DNA of 64,000 bases from Alphaproteobacteria bacterium (GCA_040905865.1 JBBDQU010000051.1:33103-97102), one strand, 5' to 3'; shown: positions 44,645 through 53,889, numbered from the stretch's first letter. Translations and numbers: made by a program. The notes: generated from the sequence alone by a model not told the origin.

Positions 44645-45754
44645 GTGAGCGATATAACAGACGACCCGAACGCCGCCGACAGCGAGTTCTACACATTGCA
44701 CGAAATCGTCGCCAGGGCGCAGAAGAACCTGCCGCGCGACCAGTGGGACTACCTTGTCGGCGCGACGGAAACCGAAACCACCCTGCGGCGCAACCGCCAG
44801 GCGCTGGACACCATCGCGTTCAAGCCGCGGGTCTGCCGCAACGTGCTGGATGTCGATGTTTCCGGATCCCTGCTGGGCCAGAAAATGCGGATACCGGTGC
44901 TTCTGGCGCCGATTGGTTCGCTGGAATCCTTCCATCCGGGCGGCGGCGCCACATCGGGCCAGGCGGCGGAGGCATTCGACATCGTCCACATGCTCAGTTC
45001 GCGCTGCGCGCCGGGGCTGGAGGAAACCGCCGCCGCAGCCGACAACAAGCGCATCTTCCAGCTCTATGTCCGGGGCGACGCGGCGTTCGAGGATGACCAC
45101 GTCAAGCGCGCCATCGACAATGGCTACTACGCCTTCGCGATCACGGTCGATTCGTCCCATTACAGCCGCCGCGAGCGCGATCTCGCGAACCGCTTCGCCA
45201 AGCCCTGGCGGGTCAGCGCGACGGGCATGGAGTACCAGGCGCTCTATACCTGGGACAACGTCAAGCGCTTCAAGGACAAGCATGACGTCCCGCTGATCCT
45301 GAAGGGTATCGGCACGGCGGAAGACGCCGCCCTGTGCGTCGAACACGGCGTCGACGGGGTCTATGTCTCCAATCATGGCGGGCGGCAGCTCGACCACGGG
45401 CGCGGCTCCACCACCGTCCTGCCCGAAGTCGTCAAGGCCGTCGCCGGCAAGGCGGCCGTCATCGTCGATGGCGGCTACTATCGCGGCACCGATATCGTGA
45501 AGGCGATCGCGCTTGGCGCGGATGCCGTCGGGATCGGCCGCATGCAGGGCTACGGCCTCGCCGCCGGCGGCAAGGACGGGCTGGTGCGGGTCCTGCAACT
45601 GCTGGAAGAGGAAATGCGGCTGGCGATGGGTCTGCTCGGCGTCACCAGCCTCGACCAGCTCGACAGCAGTTATCTGGAAACCGCGGCGCCGGTCAGCGAG
45701 GCGCATGTTTCCAGCGGCTTCCCGCTGGTCGAACTGCAGATCAACCGTTATTGA
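44645..45754 (+). CDS. FMN-dependent alpha-hydroxy-acid oxidizing protein
   Basis: A 369-residue TIM-barrel flavoenzyme of the glycolate oxidase/L-lactate dehydrogenase family. It shows 'VLLAPIGSLESFHPGGG', the FMN segment 'RIFQLYVRGDAAF', 'LILKGIGTAEDAALCVEHG' with the catalytic Lys, 'GVYVSNHGGRQLDHG' with the active-site His and Arg, and 'VDGGYYRGTDIVKAIALGAD'. It oxidises an L-2-hydroxy acid to a 2-oxo acid. The GTG at 44645 is preceded by GGAGA; the frame open from 44453 adds an arginine- and proline-rich stretch that does not fit the family. Confidence 0.9.
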   Translation: MSDITDDPNAADSEFYTLHEIVARAQKNLPRDQWDYLVGATETETTLRRNRQALDTIAFKPRVCRNVLDVDVSGSLLGQKMRIPVLLAPIGSLESFHPGGGATSGQAAEAFDIVHMLSSRCAPGLEETAAAADNKRIFQLYVRGDAAFEDDHVKRAIDNGYYAFAITVDSSHYSRRERDLANRFAKPWRVSATGMEYQALYTWDNVKRFKDKHDVPLILKGIGTAEDAALCVEHGVDGVYVSNHGGRQLDHGRGSTTVLPEVVKAVAGKAAVIVDGGYYRGTDIVKAIALGADAVGIGRMQGYGLAAGGKDGLVRVLQLLEEEMRLAMGLLGVTSLDQLDSSYLETAAPVSEAHVSSGFPLVELQINRY

Positions 45755-45762
45755 ATCGGACT

Positions 45763-45801
45763 GCCTTCAATCGGACGCGACTACTGCGTCCGATTGAAGG
45801 C
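45763..45801 (+). terminator. Perfect 16-bp hairpin after the hydroxy-acid oxidase gene
   Basis: GCCTTCAATCGGACGC (45763-45778), a 7-nt loop and the exact complement at 45786-45801 lie 8 nt after the stop codon at 45754. The stem is perfect over 16 bp. No run of T follows, so it may act by structure alone, as an mRNA-stabilising end, or as a regulator binding site. Confidence 0.5.
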
Positions 45802-45844
45802 GCGAATCCGCCGGGCCGGCGAAGGGGACGCGCGCGACGAAACC

Positions 45845-45870
45845 GGCCGCAAAAAATATTTTTTGCGGCC
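45845..45870. repeat. Perfect 26-bp palindrome with an A/T-rich centre
   Basis: GGCCGCAAAAAAT is followed directly by its exact complement ATTTTTTGCGGCC, with no loop. On either strand the RNA would be a GC-stem next to a U-run, so it could work as a bidirectional terminator. Alternatively it is an operator for the downstream small membrane protein gene. It sits in the 202-nt gap 45755-45956 with the hairpin at 45763-45801. Confidence 0.5.
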
Positions 45871-45956
45871 TATTTAATACCGGAAAGCTTCGCCGTATAT
45901 TGATACGTTGGCGTTTGGAATACGCCTGACGTTTTTGTCCGGGAGTTCCCCGCATC

Positions 45957-46379
45957 ATGTATGCCGTCATTGGGACACTGCTTTTCGCGGTGGCGGTTAC
46001 CCTCTTCACCTGGTCCGCCCTGCAATACCGGCAGCCGGTCCCGGCGCGCTGGACGATAATTCCGTCCGCCGCCATGGTCCTCGCCCTGGCCAGCACCGTT
46101 GCATTACTGTTATCCGCCTCGTTTTACGGCCTGGCCTATCTTGGCGCGGCTGATACAAACGCGATGTCGGCGCCTGTCATCGCGGCATTGGCGGCCGTGA
46201 TCGGCGTCGGCGTCTTCGCCATGCGCCGGATGATCGTGCAGTGGCGCGACTTGGGCCGGGGCCGGACCGTCTTCGTGGCCGGCCGATCCGGGCCGGCAAA
46301 CGATGCGAACCCGGGCGGACGAAATCCGGTTGCGGGCGCGCCGTCCAGCCCGAAACCGCGCCGCCAAGAGGCCGCCTGA
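45957..46379 (+). CDS. Small membrane protein, paralogue 1
   Basis: A 140-residue protein with three predicted membrane helices (about 1-23, 33-58 and 65-88) and a hydrophilic, proline- and arginine-rich tail. The N-terminal half matches the next gene: 'VIGTLLFAVAVTLFTWSALQY' versus 'IIGTLLTTMGIALFSWSVLEF', then 'RQPVPARWT' versus 'RPRPPLWT', and 'GPANDANP' versus 'KPANDPS' in the tail. I do not know the family. The start has weak GGGAG upstream. The two genes are 136 nt apart on the same strand, so they look like a tandem duplication. Confidence 0.65.
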   Translation: MYAVIGTLLFAVAVTLFTWSALQYRQPVPARWTIIPSAAMVLALASTVALLLSASFYGLAYLGAADTNAMSAPVIAALAAVIGVGVFAMRRMIVQWRDLGRGRTVFVAGRSGPANDANPGGRNPVAGAPSSPKPRRQEAA

Positions 46380-46515
46380 GCCAACCACCACGGACACCGC
46401 ACAAACCGCGACGTCCCGCCATCCGCACAGCAATGCGGCGGCGAGCCGCGCGGGACCGGTGAGCACCTCGTTACCCGAACTCGAACCCGCTGTTATACGG
46501 AGCAACACAAATATC

Positions 46516-46929
46516 ATGGCCATTATCATTGGAACCCTGCTGACGACGATGGGCATCGCCCTGTTCAGCTGGTCCGTTCTGGAGTTCCAGCGGCCACGGC
46601 CGCCCCTTTGGACAAAGCAGGAAAACTACGCCATCAGTTTTTCCGTCGCCATCACCGCATTGTTTGCCCTTGGCATAGCCAGCTTTATCCACGGCGCCAC
46701 GCAGGAAGCCCAGGCCATGCCGGGCGTCCTGGGATGGGTCGCCGTCGCGGCGACATGCGGCATCTTCGCTGCTTTCATGATCGGGCTGACCCGCTGGTGG
46801 AAGCGGGTTCGGAACGAGAGCCCGGCTGCGGATTTTTCCGCCGACGGCGTCCTGTCAGCGAAACCGGCAAACGATCCCAGCCGCGCCATGAAGACGAAAG
46901 CGCAGGGCAGCCGCACCAGGGCGGCCTGA
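46516..46929 (+). CDS. Small membrane protein, paralogue 2
   Basis: A 137-residue protein with three predicted membrane helices (about 1-22, 34-56 and 64-90), followed by a basic tail ('TRWWKRVRNESP', then 'KTKAQGSRTRAA'). It is the tandem paralogue of the preceding gene by the shared N-terminal pattern, the conserved Trp in 'FSWSVLEF' and the 'PANDPS' tail motif. The start at 46516 is chosen because the frame from 46303 reads out of frame through the first paralogue. The function is unknown. Helix topology with a conserved aromatic/proline loop would fit a small accessory subunit of a membrane complex, but this is a guess. Confidence 0.65.
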   Translation: MAIIIGTLLTTMGIALFSWSVLEFQRPRPPLWTKQENYAISFSVAITALFALGIASFIHGATQEAQAMPGVLGWVAVAATCGIFAAFMIGLTRWWKRVRNESPAADFSADGVLSAKPANDPSRAMKTKAQGSRTRAA

Positions 46930-46965
46930 CCGGGCCCGCCGGGGCCGCACCGCAAGGGAAAACGG

Positions 46966-47589
46966 TCAGGGCGCCTGCGTTGCAAGCGCGGCAATCAGAT
47001 CCGAAACCACGCGCCCCGGCGTTTTCGACCGCATGACGGACCCCATGACGGCAACGCCGGCCGCGCCGGCGAGGATACACGCCGCCGCGTTGTCGACGGT
47101 AATCCCGCCCAGCGCCAGGACAGGCGCCCGCACCGACGCCACGATCTCCGACAGCCCGTCAATTTCCAGCGCGGGACCGTAACCGGGCTTGCTTTGGGTT
47201 TCGTGGACCGGACTTGCCGTGACATAATTCGCGCCCTCGGCCACGGCCTGCATTGCCTCCGCCACCGAATGCGCGGAAACGCCGATCAGGGTCTGCGCCC
47301 CCATCACCCGGCGAATGGCCGATACCGGATGCCCCTGCGGCAGGTGGACGGCGCGAACGCCGCGGATCGATGCCGCCGTGTAGTCGCCGTTGATCGAAAT
47401 CGTCGCGCCGTACGAGCCGGCGGCTTCCTGAATCGTCTCGATCAGCGGGCACAGCTCCGCCGTCGCAAGATTCTTTTCCCGCACCATGATCCAGCGGCAG
47501 CCCGCGTCGAGGACCTGCACCAGAATTTCGTCGAAGGGCAGGCTCGTGTTCTGCCGGTCGGTTATGACGAGAAGTGACGGCGCGGCCAT
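46966..47589 (-). CDS. Thiamine phosphate synthase family protein (ThiE/TenI-like)
   Basis: A 207-residue TIM-barrel protein of the ThiE/TenI family. 'WIMVREKNLATAEL' corresponds to the pyrimidine-phosphate region, 'ALGGITVDNAAACILAGAAGVAVMG' to the C-terminal phosphate-binding loop. The ThiE core motifs are altered: 'VHLGQ' is 'VHLPQG' and the 'GPIFPTxTK' loop reads 'ASPVHETQSKPGYGPAL'. This suggests either a diverged thiamine phosphate synthase or a TenI-type thiazole tautomerase. No other thi gene and no TPP riboswitch is seen nearby. It is a single-gene unit, convergent with the second small membrane protein gene. Confidence 0.8.
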   Translation of the reverse strand: MAAPSLLVITDRQNTSLPFDEILVQVLDAGCRWIMVREKNLATAELCPLIETIQEAAGSYGATISINGDYTAASIRGVRAVHLPQGHPVSAIRRVMGAQTLIGVSAHSVAEAMQAVAEGANYVTASPVHETQSKPGYGPALEIDGLSEIVASVRAPVLALGGITVDNAAACILAGAAGVAVMGSVMRSKTPGRVVSDLIAALATQAP

Positions 47590-47635
47590 GTCTACCTGTG
47601 TGTTCCTGCCCGCGACACGGCGCGGCGACTGAATT

Positions 47636-47714
47636 CTAGATCAGAATGAATCTATCCGCGGCATTATTTGTCAAATAACATCCGTAACCGACAGCCAACC
47701 ATGATCTGATCTAG
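47636..47714. repeat. Inverted repeat around the tamB 3' end
   Basis: CTAGATCAG (47636-47644) and its complement CTGATCTAG (47706-47714) enclose a second small palindrome, TTATTTGTCAAATAA (about 47664-47678). The right arm contains the tamB stop codon. The GATCAG arm resembles the palindrome at 34657. The AT-rich inner hairpin could act as a terminator for tamB. Confidence 0.45.
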
Positions 47715-50700
47715 TAATCGTACTTCCAGTTCAGCCCGACATTGCCGCTTTCCGACCCGCCGACACCGATATCGACGGAAACGTTCGGCAGCACTTCCAC
47801 TTCCACGCCGACCTGCTGCGACCCCGGTTCGGTTCCCTGCGATACCGACAGGTAAACTTTGTCGTTAATATACTTTCCGGCCTTCAGCGTCGCACCGCCC
47901 CCGTCTTCGCCGCCCGTCTCGATGCTCAGAACATCCACGCCGAGCGCCTTACGGACCCTGTCCACCACGTTCGCACCGCGTCCGCCGGACAGACTCGCCG
48001 CCGTCTGGGCCAGCTGCAGCGCCTGTACGGCGGACAGCTGGCCGGTCGACTGGCCGAACAGGATCCGCGCCAGGACTTCCTCCTGCGGCAGGGGCGGTTC
48101 CGAGGAAACGGTGATGGTCGGTTCCGACGCCTTGCCTTCCAGCCGCACCCGCGCAAGCAGATCCGGGAGCGTTGCTTCCGCGACCACGTTGATTTCCGGC
48201 TCCAGTGATTGCCCATCGCCAAGGGAAACCGTGCCGGATTGCACGACGAAGGTCTTGCCGGCAAAGGCGAAGGTCCCCCGCACGATATTGAGGTTCCCGG
48301 AAACCTCCGGATCGGCGCTTGTGCCGCCGACATGAAGCCTGCCCTCCCACTCCGATTCCAGCCCGCGCCCGCGAACGAAACTGCGGCCGGGAAATGCTAT
48401 GGACAGGTCGAGCGCCACGGAAAATGGCTCGGACGGGTCCGGATCGGCAGGCGCGGCCGGTGTCGCGCCCTCGCCTTCCGGCAGGTTGACTTCGATGACA
48501 TCCAGTTCCGCGACATTCTCCGGAAGGCGGTCGGGAATACGGATTTCCGCGCTGTCGACGGTCAGGCTGCCGCCCAGGGTCGGCGCGGCAAGCGATCCCG
48601 ACAGGCCGATCGTGCCCGACGTGACGATTTCGGCCTCCGCCCGGTGCAGGACCGTAAACCGGTCCAGATCCAGTTCCAGCGTCCCTTCCGTATTCTCCGC
48701 CCCGGCAATGGCGACCGCGCCAGACCCCGTCAACTGGCCCTCCCGGCCGTCCGATGCGCGGAACGTGACGATCCGGGCCTCGCTGCCGGTAAATTCGATA
48801 TGCCCTTCGATATCCTGGACGACGACGCCGGTTGAAACACCTTCATAGGCGCCCCCTGACAGTCTCAGATCGCCCTGCAACTCGGGACGGGCCAGCGTGC
48901 CGGCAATGTTCGCCCGGGCCGATACGGCCCCCTCCAGCCGGTCTCCGCCGAGCGGGACAATGCGTTCGACCGTCGTCAGGCTGCCGGACGCCTCGATACG
49001 GCCGGACAGGTTCTGCCCCGCCGCCCCGCCAAACCCCGGCGGCTCCAGCGAGAGCAGGGCCGTGGTCTGCAGTTCGGCCGATACGCGCGTTTCCTCCGGA
49101 CCGGTCAGTTCCAGCCCGGCCCGCAGGCCGTCATCGCCCTGCCGCACATCGACGGCAATGGTCAGTCCGGCGAAAGCAGCCTGGGGGATGTCCCGGGGCC
49201 GCAATCCGTCGGCGGTCAGGTTCACGGACAGGACCGGCTGGCGCCGGCTGCCGCTGGCCGTCATGGTTCCCGAAATCGAGCCATCGAGGTCCAGTTGCGG
49301 GATGAACAGCGCTGCAATGGCGACCGGCAGTCCCCCGATCCTGCCGCTGGCTTCAACGGATTGCGGCTGCAGCGCCAACGTGAGATCGATCTGCCCGGGG
49401 CCGAATGCAAGCGTCAGCGGCCCCGCGGACAGGGCATCCGGCTGCCACGCCACCCGCGCGGGCGCACGCAGCGCGAAGGGGTATTCGCCCACCGTGCCGT
49501 CAAGCCGCTGCACATCCGTCGTCACGGCGTCACCGACCGCCGCCGTGTCGCCGGCAGCGGCGAAGGAAACCGGAACGCCAAATTCCCCCGACGCGGACGC
49601 GGTCCAGCCGAGATCGGCCAGCGTACCGTCCAGGGCGATATCCGCGCGCGACAGCACACCGCCGCCGGCGCGGACGTCCACGGCGCCCAGCGTACCGTCG
49701 AAACCCGGCGTCCCGAAGGCATCGCTGATGTGCAGCGCGAGCTTTATTTCCCGTGCCAGCAGCGGTTCCGAATCGTCGGCGGAAATCCCGATACCGGCGC
49801 CCGTCACCGCCAGATCTATACTCTGGGTGCGGCCCGCCCGCAGGGCGATTTCCGCATTGGCGGCCCCGACGAGGCCCGGCGCCAGCATTTCCAGCGGCAG
49901 GTCCGACAGGTCGTTCAGCCGCGCGGACAGCGCGCCATTCACCTGCAATCCGGCCAGCCCGATGCGGGCATTGCCGGTGACGGCGTTGCGGCCCAGCGTG
50001 ATATCGACTCGGCTGACCGTGACATCGTCCCCTGCCGCCGTGAGCGCAATATTGCCGTCGAGCCTGCGGTTGCGGACCTGGCCCGTGAGCCGGATGCCCG
50101 CCGTCGCCGCCGCATCGCGGATCGCGGCATCGAGTGTCGCGGCGATGGCGCCGACGGGTTCGCCATCGACGCTCAGACCGGCGATATCGGCGCGCGCTTC
50201 AATGTCCGGCGCCGCGACCGCCCCCTGCGCCGTGCCCTCGATCCGGATGTTCCCGGCCAGCGGCACGCCCGCGAGCGGCGACAGTCGCGCGATATCGTCG
50301 ACCGCCGCCGAATAGGCCACGGACATCGTGTCGAACGCGGCGCTTATCCGGCCGGTGGCGGAGAGCCGCCCCAGCGCGGTCTGGATATCCGCGCGGGTCA
50401 CGGTCAGCCCCGCATCGTCCTGCCAGGCGATATCCGTATCGAAGGAAACGGACTGTCCCAGCACGGCCGGCACCCAGCCGTCGCCCGAGGCGATCCCGCC
50501 CAGGGTCCCGGCGGCGCTCGCCTGCGCCTGCTCCATCGCCGCACCGACGTGAAACGTTCCGGCGGCGTTGAGCGCGCCATTCACTGCCAGCGCATAGTCC
50601 GCGGCGATTTCGCCGATCTGCGGCAGCCCGACCGTATAGGTGCCGTCGAGCGCGCCGTTCTGTTCGCGCACCGCGTCGACCTGAACGGTCGCGCCGCCTG

Positions 50701-52093
50701 CGGTTGTCAGTACCGCGCCCAGAAAGGGGATGCCGCCATTGTCCAGGATCAGGCTGTCGACCTGTAGCGCGACGGAATCGCCGAGCAGCGCCGGCGGCAC
50801 GATCCCGCCCGTATCCAGCCCGCCGAAGTTCAGCGAGGCCCTGGCGGAGGAACTTTCGTCGCCAAGCAGCGCAAGGGCGAAATCGCCATCCATCGTGGCA
50901 ATCCTGACAGCCTCATGGGCGAATTCCCGCACGGCGAGAGTCGCCGCCAGCGCCGGCCGCTCGACGGTGCCGGACACCGTGGCGTCGACCTGCGCCGTTT
51001 TCACCGTCACACCCTCTAACCGGAGCGGCTCGCCCGACGGAGTCCGGATGCCGGCGCCGATCTGCGCCTCGATCGCCCCGCCGTCGAAACGGTATCGGCC
51101 GTTACCCTCGACCGAGATATGGCCGTTTTCCGCTGTCAGGTTGCCGAGGGTGAGGTCCTCTCCCGGACGGAACGCCAGGTCGGCCTGAAGCGCGAATTGC
51201 GGCCCGGCCAGGCCGCGCAGTGGTTCGGGCAGCAGCGCCGCAAACTCCGAGACGCCGGTCACCGATACCGTGGCGCCGGGACCGGCGATGGCGACAACCA
51301 GATCGGCCCGGGCGCTGGCCAGCGTCCCGGCGGCGGCGGTGAGCTGTCCTGTCCATTTCTCCGGCGGGCCCTCGCCGCCCAGTTCGATGGACAGCGGCGT
51401 CTTTTCCGGCAGGCCGGCAAGCCGCCCGATCAATCCGCCATCGGGTTCGTCGATCCGGGCCTGGAGGGTGAACCGGGCCGGGCGGGCGCGATAATCCAGG
51501 TCGATATCCGCCAGACCCGTGGCGCCGTCGGTTCGCGCCAGGTGCAGGTCGACGGCCAGGCCGTCGAGATCACTGTCCAGTTCGAGCGCGCCGTTCAGGG
51601 CCAGCTGCATCGGTTCGCCGAACATCGCCGAGCCCAAATCGATTTCGCCGACCCGCAGCGCCGCCAGCCGGACGCCGAGCGGAATGGCGGGCGGACCGTC
51701 GGACGCCGCCTCGTCTTCCGCCGTCTCCGCGCCGTCGAAGAAGCCGCTATCGGCGATGCGCCGGATTTCCACCCGCTCGATATCCACCACCCCGCGGAGC
51801 AGCGAGAGGGGATTCCACGTCGCCTGCAGGCCGGCGATCGCCAGGGCGCCGCCGGCCGTGTTCTCCACCGCGATCCCGTCCACGCCGAACGTGCCGAACA
51901 CATTGCCCTCCAGCCCTGTGACCCGGACGGTCATGGTCTCGTCCGATGCGGCAGATTCGATCTGGCGCGCGATCAGGCCACGCCCGAAATCCGTTTGCGC
52001 AACAGCAAAGATGCCGCCCAGCGCAACCAGAACGGTGGCCACAAGTCCGGCGGCGGCCATCGCCGCGCGGCGCAGGATAACGACCTTATTCAT
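47711..52093 (-). CDS. tamB: Translocation and assembly module protein TamB
   Basis: A 1460-residue protein anchored in the inner membrane by one N-terminal helix (about 8-32, 'AAMAAAGLVATVLVALGGIF') that spans the periplasm. The body is a long beta-taco of repeated amphipathic strands, rich in Gly, Ala, Asp, Leu and Val, that forms a hydrophobic groove for lipid transport. The C-terminal DUF490/TamB domain is recognisable in 'RGLESEWEGRLHVGGTS', 'GTFAFAGKTFVVQSGTVS' and 'LARILFGQSTGQLSAVQAL'. It ends in the outer-membrane-contacting 'VGLNWKYDY'. It follows tamA by 2 nt, the classical pairing. It works with TamA in outer-membrane assembly and phospholipid traffic. Confidence 0.94.
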   Translation of the reverse strand: MNKVVILRRAAMAAAGLVATVLVALGGIFAVAQTDFGRGLIARQIESAASDETMTVRVTGLEGNVFGTFGVDGIAVENTAGGALAIAGLQATWNPLSLLRGVVDIERVEIRRIADSGFFDGAETAEDEAASDGPPAIPLGVRLAALRVGEIDLGSAMFGEPMQLALNGALELDSDLDGLAVDLHLARTDGATGLADIDLDYRARPARFTLQARIDEPDGGLIGRLAGLPEKTPLSIELGGEGPPEKWTGQLTAAAGTLASARADLVVAIAGPGATVSVTGVSEFAALLPEPLRGLAGPQFALQADLAFRPGEDLTLGNLTAENGHISVEGNGRYRFDGGAIEAQIGAGIRTPSGEPLRLEGVTVKTAQVDATVSGTVERPALAATLAVREFAHEAVRIATMDGDFALALLGDESSSARASLNFGGLDTGGIVPPALLGDSVALQVDSLILDNGGIPFLGAVLTTAGGATVQVDAVREQNGALDGTYTVGLPQIGEIAADYALAVNGALNAAGTFHVGAAMEQAQASAAGTLGGIASGDGWVPAVLGQSVSFDTDIAWQDDAGLTVTRADIQTALGRLSATGRISAAFDTMSVAYSAAVDDIARLSPLAGVPLAGNIRIEGTAQGAVAAPDIEARADIAGLSVDGEPVGAIAATLDAAIRDAAATAGIRLTGQVRNRRLDGNIALTAAGDDVTVSRVDITLGRNAVTGNARIGLAGLQVNGALSARLNDLSDLPLEMLAPGLVGAANAEIALRAGRTQSIDLAVTGAGIGISADDSEPLLAREIKLALHISDAFGTPGFDGTLGAVDVRAGGGVLSRADIALDGTLADLGWTASASGEFGVPVSFAAAGDTAAVGDAVTTDVQRLDGTVGEYPFALRAPARVAWQPDALSAGPLTLAFGPGQIDLTLALQPQSVEASGRIGGLPVAIAALFIPQLDLDGSISGTMTASGSRRQPVLSVNLTADGLRPRDIPQAAFAGLTIAVDVRQGDDGLRAGLELTGPEETRVSAELQTTALLSLEPPGFGGAAGQNLSGRIEASGSLTTVERIVPLGGDRLEGAVSARANIAGTLARPELQGDLRLSGGAYEGVSTGVVVQDIEGHIEFTGSEARIVTFRASDGREGQLTGSGAVAIAGAENTEGTLELDLDRFTVLHRAEAEIVTSGTIGLSGSLAAPTLGGSLTVDSAEIRIPDRLPENVAELDVIEVNLPEGEGATPAAPADPDPSEPFSVALDLSIAFPGRSFVRGRGLESEWEGRLHVGGTSADPEVSGNLNIVRGTFAFAGKTFVVQSGTVSLGDGQSLEPEINVVAEATLPDLLARVRLEGKASEPTITVSSEPPLPQEEVLARILFGQSTGQLSAVQALQLAQTAASLSGGRGANVVDRVRKALGVDVLSIETGGEDGGGATLKAGKYINDKVYLSVSQGTEPGSQQVGVEVEVLPNVSVDIGVGGSESGNVGLNWKYDY

Positions 52094-52095
52094 GT

Positions 52096-53889
52096 TCAGA
52101 ACGCCTGTCCCAGGCTGATCAGTATCTGGAACGAATCATCGACACCATTGCGGCCGTTCAATGGCATGGCGATATCCAGGCGTATCGGGCCGATTGCGGT
52201 CAGGTAGCGCGCGCCGACCCCGCCGCCCCATTGCAGGTCCTCGCCGAAATCGGGAACGGACCCGTCATACACGCCGCCGGCTTCCACGAAGGCGACCAGC
52301 CCCACCGATTCGAAGGCGCGCCAGCGGATTTCGGCGCCGAACTCGGTCAGCGAGCGGCCGCCGATGGGATCGTTCTGCGAATCGAGCGGCCCGATACTGT
52401 TCAGCGAATAGCCGCGCACGGATCCCGGTCCGCCGCCATAGAGCCGCCTGTTGGCGGGTATGTCGCGGGTTTCCTCGCCGATGATGGTGCCCAGCCGCAG
52501 CCAGCCGGCGAGGATCAGTTTCTTTTCCTCCGCCAGCGGCAGGTAGACCGCATCGTACAGCCGGGTCGTGTAAAACGCCGTTTCGGTGTCGAGGATGCCG
52601 ATATTGGGGGTGAAGGAAAGCGTCGCCCGCTGCCCCTTGCCCGGATCCAGCACATCGTCCGAGGTATCGTACCGCAGGGACAGCGGCAGGATCAGGAACG
52701 AAAAATCCTCCTCCTTCCCGGTTTCATCGACCCGGGAATGTTCCAGCCCGACGCCGGCCGAACCTGAATAGAATGTGGCGAACCGCCGTTCCAGCCGGCC
52801 GACCACCACGGTTTCCACGCTGGTGAACCCGTCCGGTTCCTCCTGCGCGAAACGCGCATCGAAGACCGCATCCTGGTTGTTGACGATGAAATCAGGGATG
52901 CGGTAATTCGCGAACAGCCCCTGCCGGATTTCCCCGAACTCCGCATCGAGCCGCAGGCGCTCGCCTTCGCCGAACAGGTTCCGGTGTGTCCAGAACGCCT
53001 TGGCCAGCAGCCCCTCCGTCGTCGAGAACGACCCGCCAAGCCCGATCGAACGGTGTTTGCGCTCCTCGACCGTGATCGTCACCGGTAACTCGCCATTGGC
53101 GTCAACGGCGTCGGCATGGGTGATCAGCACGCTGGAAAACAGGCCGGATTCGCGCAGCCTGGCCCGCGTCGTCTCGATATCCCCCGCATCGAACGGCGCG
53201 CCCTGCTGCCATGCCCGCGCCCGTTGCAGCACGGTGGGCTCGACCGCGGAAAGCCCTTCCAGGGATGTGGCGCCGAAGCGGGCAAAGGGCCCCATGTCCA
53301 GCGTTACGGTGATCCGGACCGCGCGCGCGGCATGGTCGACCACGGTCCTCCGTTCCAGGATACGCGCCAGCGGGTAGCTCTGGCGCGCCAGCGACGCCAG
53401 CAGCCGGGAATCCGCGGCGATGATCTGGTCCGCCCGGACGGGAGCGCCGGGATCGATGCCAAGGGTTTCATAGGGCATGTCAATCGGCGCGCGAGGTTCG
53501 CCGGGGGTCGTGGACACGATATCGTAGGCGGCCAGCATGTAGGGCGGCCCCGTATCGACCTGCAACGCGATCACGCTTTCCTCCGCACCCGGCCGCAGGA
53601 CATCGTAGGTGACCGTCGCGCCATAATAGCCCCGCGACCGCAGCAGCGTGTCGATCCGCTCCAGCGCGGCATCGGCGCGCAACCGCAGCGCCCGCAGCGA
53701 CGGCGCGGACGGATCCTTGTTTTCCTCCAGCTGCGATACATCGCGCACGGCGTCCGCCAGCGCCTTGTCGTCGATCCCGCTGAGCGTCACGGTATAGTGT
53801 TTTTCCTGCCCGGCCGCCGGGGCGACGCCCCACAGCGCGGCCATGAAAACGGCCACGAGGCAATACCGGGTCAGTCCGGCGCGGTGCAT
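52096..53889 (-). CDS. tamA: Translocation and assembly module outer-membrane protein TamA (BamA/Omp85 family)
   Basis: A 597-residue Omp85-family protein. The signal peptide is about residues 1-27 ('CLVAVFMAALWGVAPAAG'). POTRA-type domains follow (about 30-270, such as 'SRGYYGATVTYDVLRPG' and 'TTRARLRESGLFSSVLI'). The 16-strand barrel (about 290-597) contains the family motif 'RLYGGGPGSVRGYSLNSIG' and ends in 'QILISLGQAF' with the terminal Phe recognised by BamA. The start at 53889 gives a proper signal peptide; the frame to 54138 does not. It pairs with TamB downstream and diverges from the SGNH esterase gene. Confidence 0.94.
   Translation of the reverse strand: MHRAGLTRYCLVAVFMAALWGVAPAAGQEKHYTVTLSGIDDKALADAVRDVSQLEENKDPSAPSLRALRLRADAALERIDTLLRSRGYYGATVTYDVLRPGAEESVIALQVDTGPPYMLAAYDIVSTTPGEPRAPIDMPYETLGIDPGAPVRADQIIAADSRLLASLARQSYPLARILERRTVVDHAARAVRITVTLDMGPFARFGATSLEGLSAVEPTVLQRARAWQQGAPFDAGDIETTRARLRESGLFSSVLITHADAVDANGELPVTITVEERKHRSIGLGGSFSTTEGLLAKAFWTHRNLFGEGERLRLDAEFGEIRQGLFANYRIPDFIVNNQDAVFDARFAQEEPDGFTSVETVVVGRLERRFATFYSGSAGVGLEHSRVDETGKEEDFSFLILPLSLRYDTSDDVLDPGKGQRATLSFTPNIGILDTETAFYTTRLYDAVYLPLAEEKKLILAGWLRLGTIIGEETRDIPANRRLYGGGPGSVRGYSLNSIGPLDSQNDPIGGRSLTEFGAEIRWRAFESVGLVAFVEAGGVYDGSVPDFGEDLQWGGGVGARYLTAIGPIRLDIAMPLNGRNGVDDSFQILISLGQAF

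Noticed and set aside
47590..47710. Possible TPP riboswitch upstream of the ThiE/TenI-like gene
   Set aside because: None of the conserved TPP-riboswitch core sequences (such as CTGAGA) is present; only an inverted repeat is seen.
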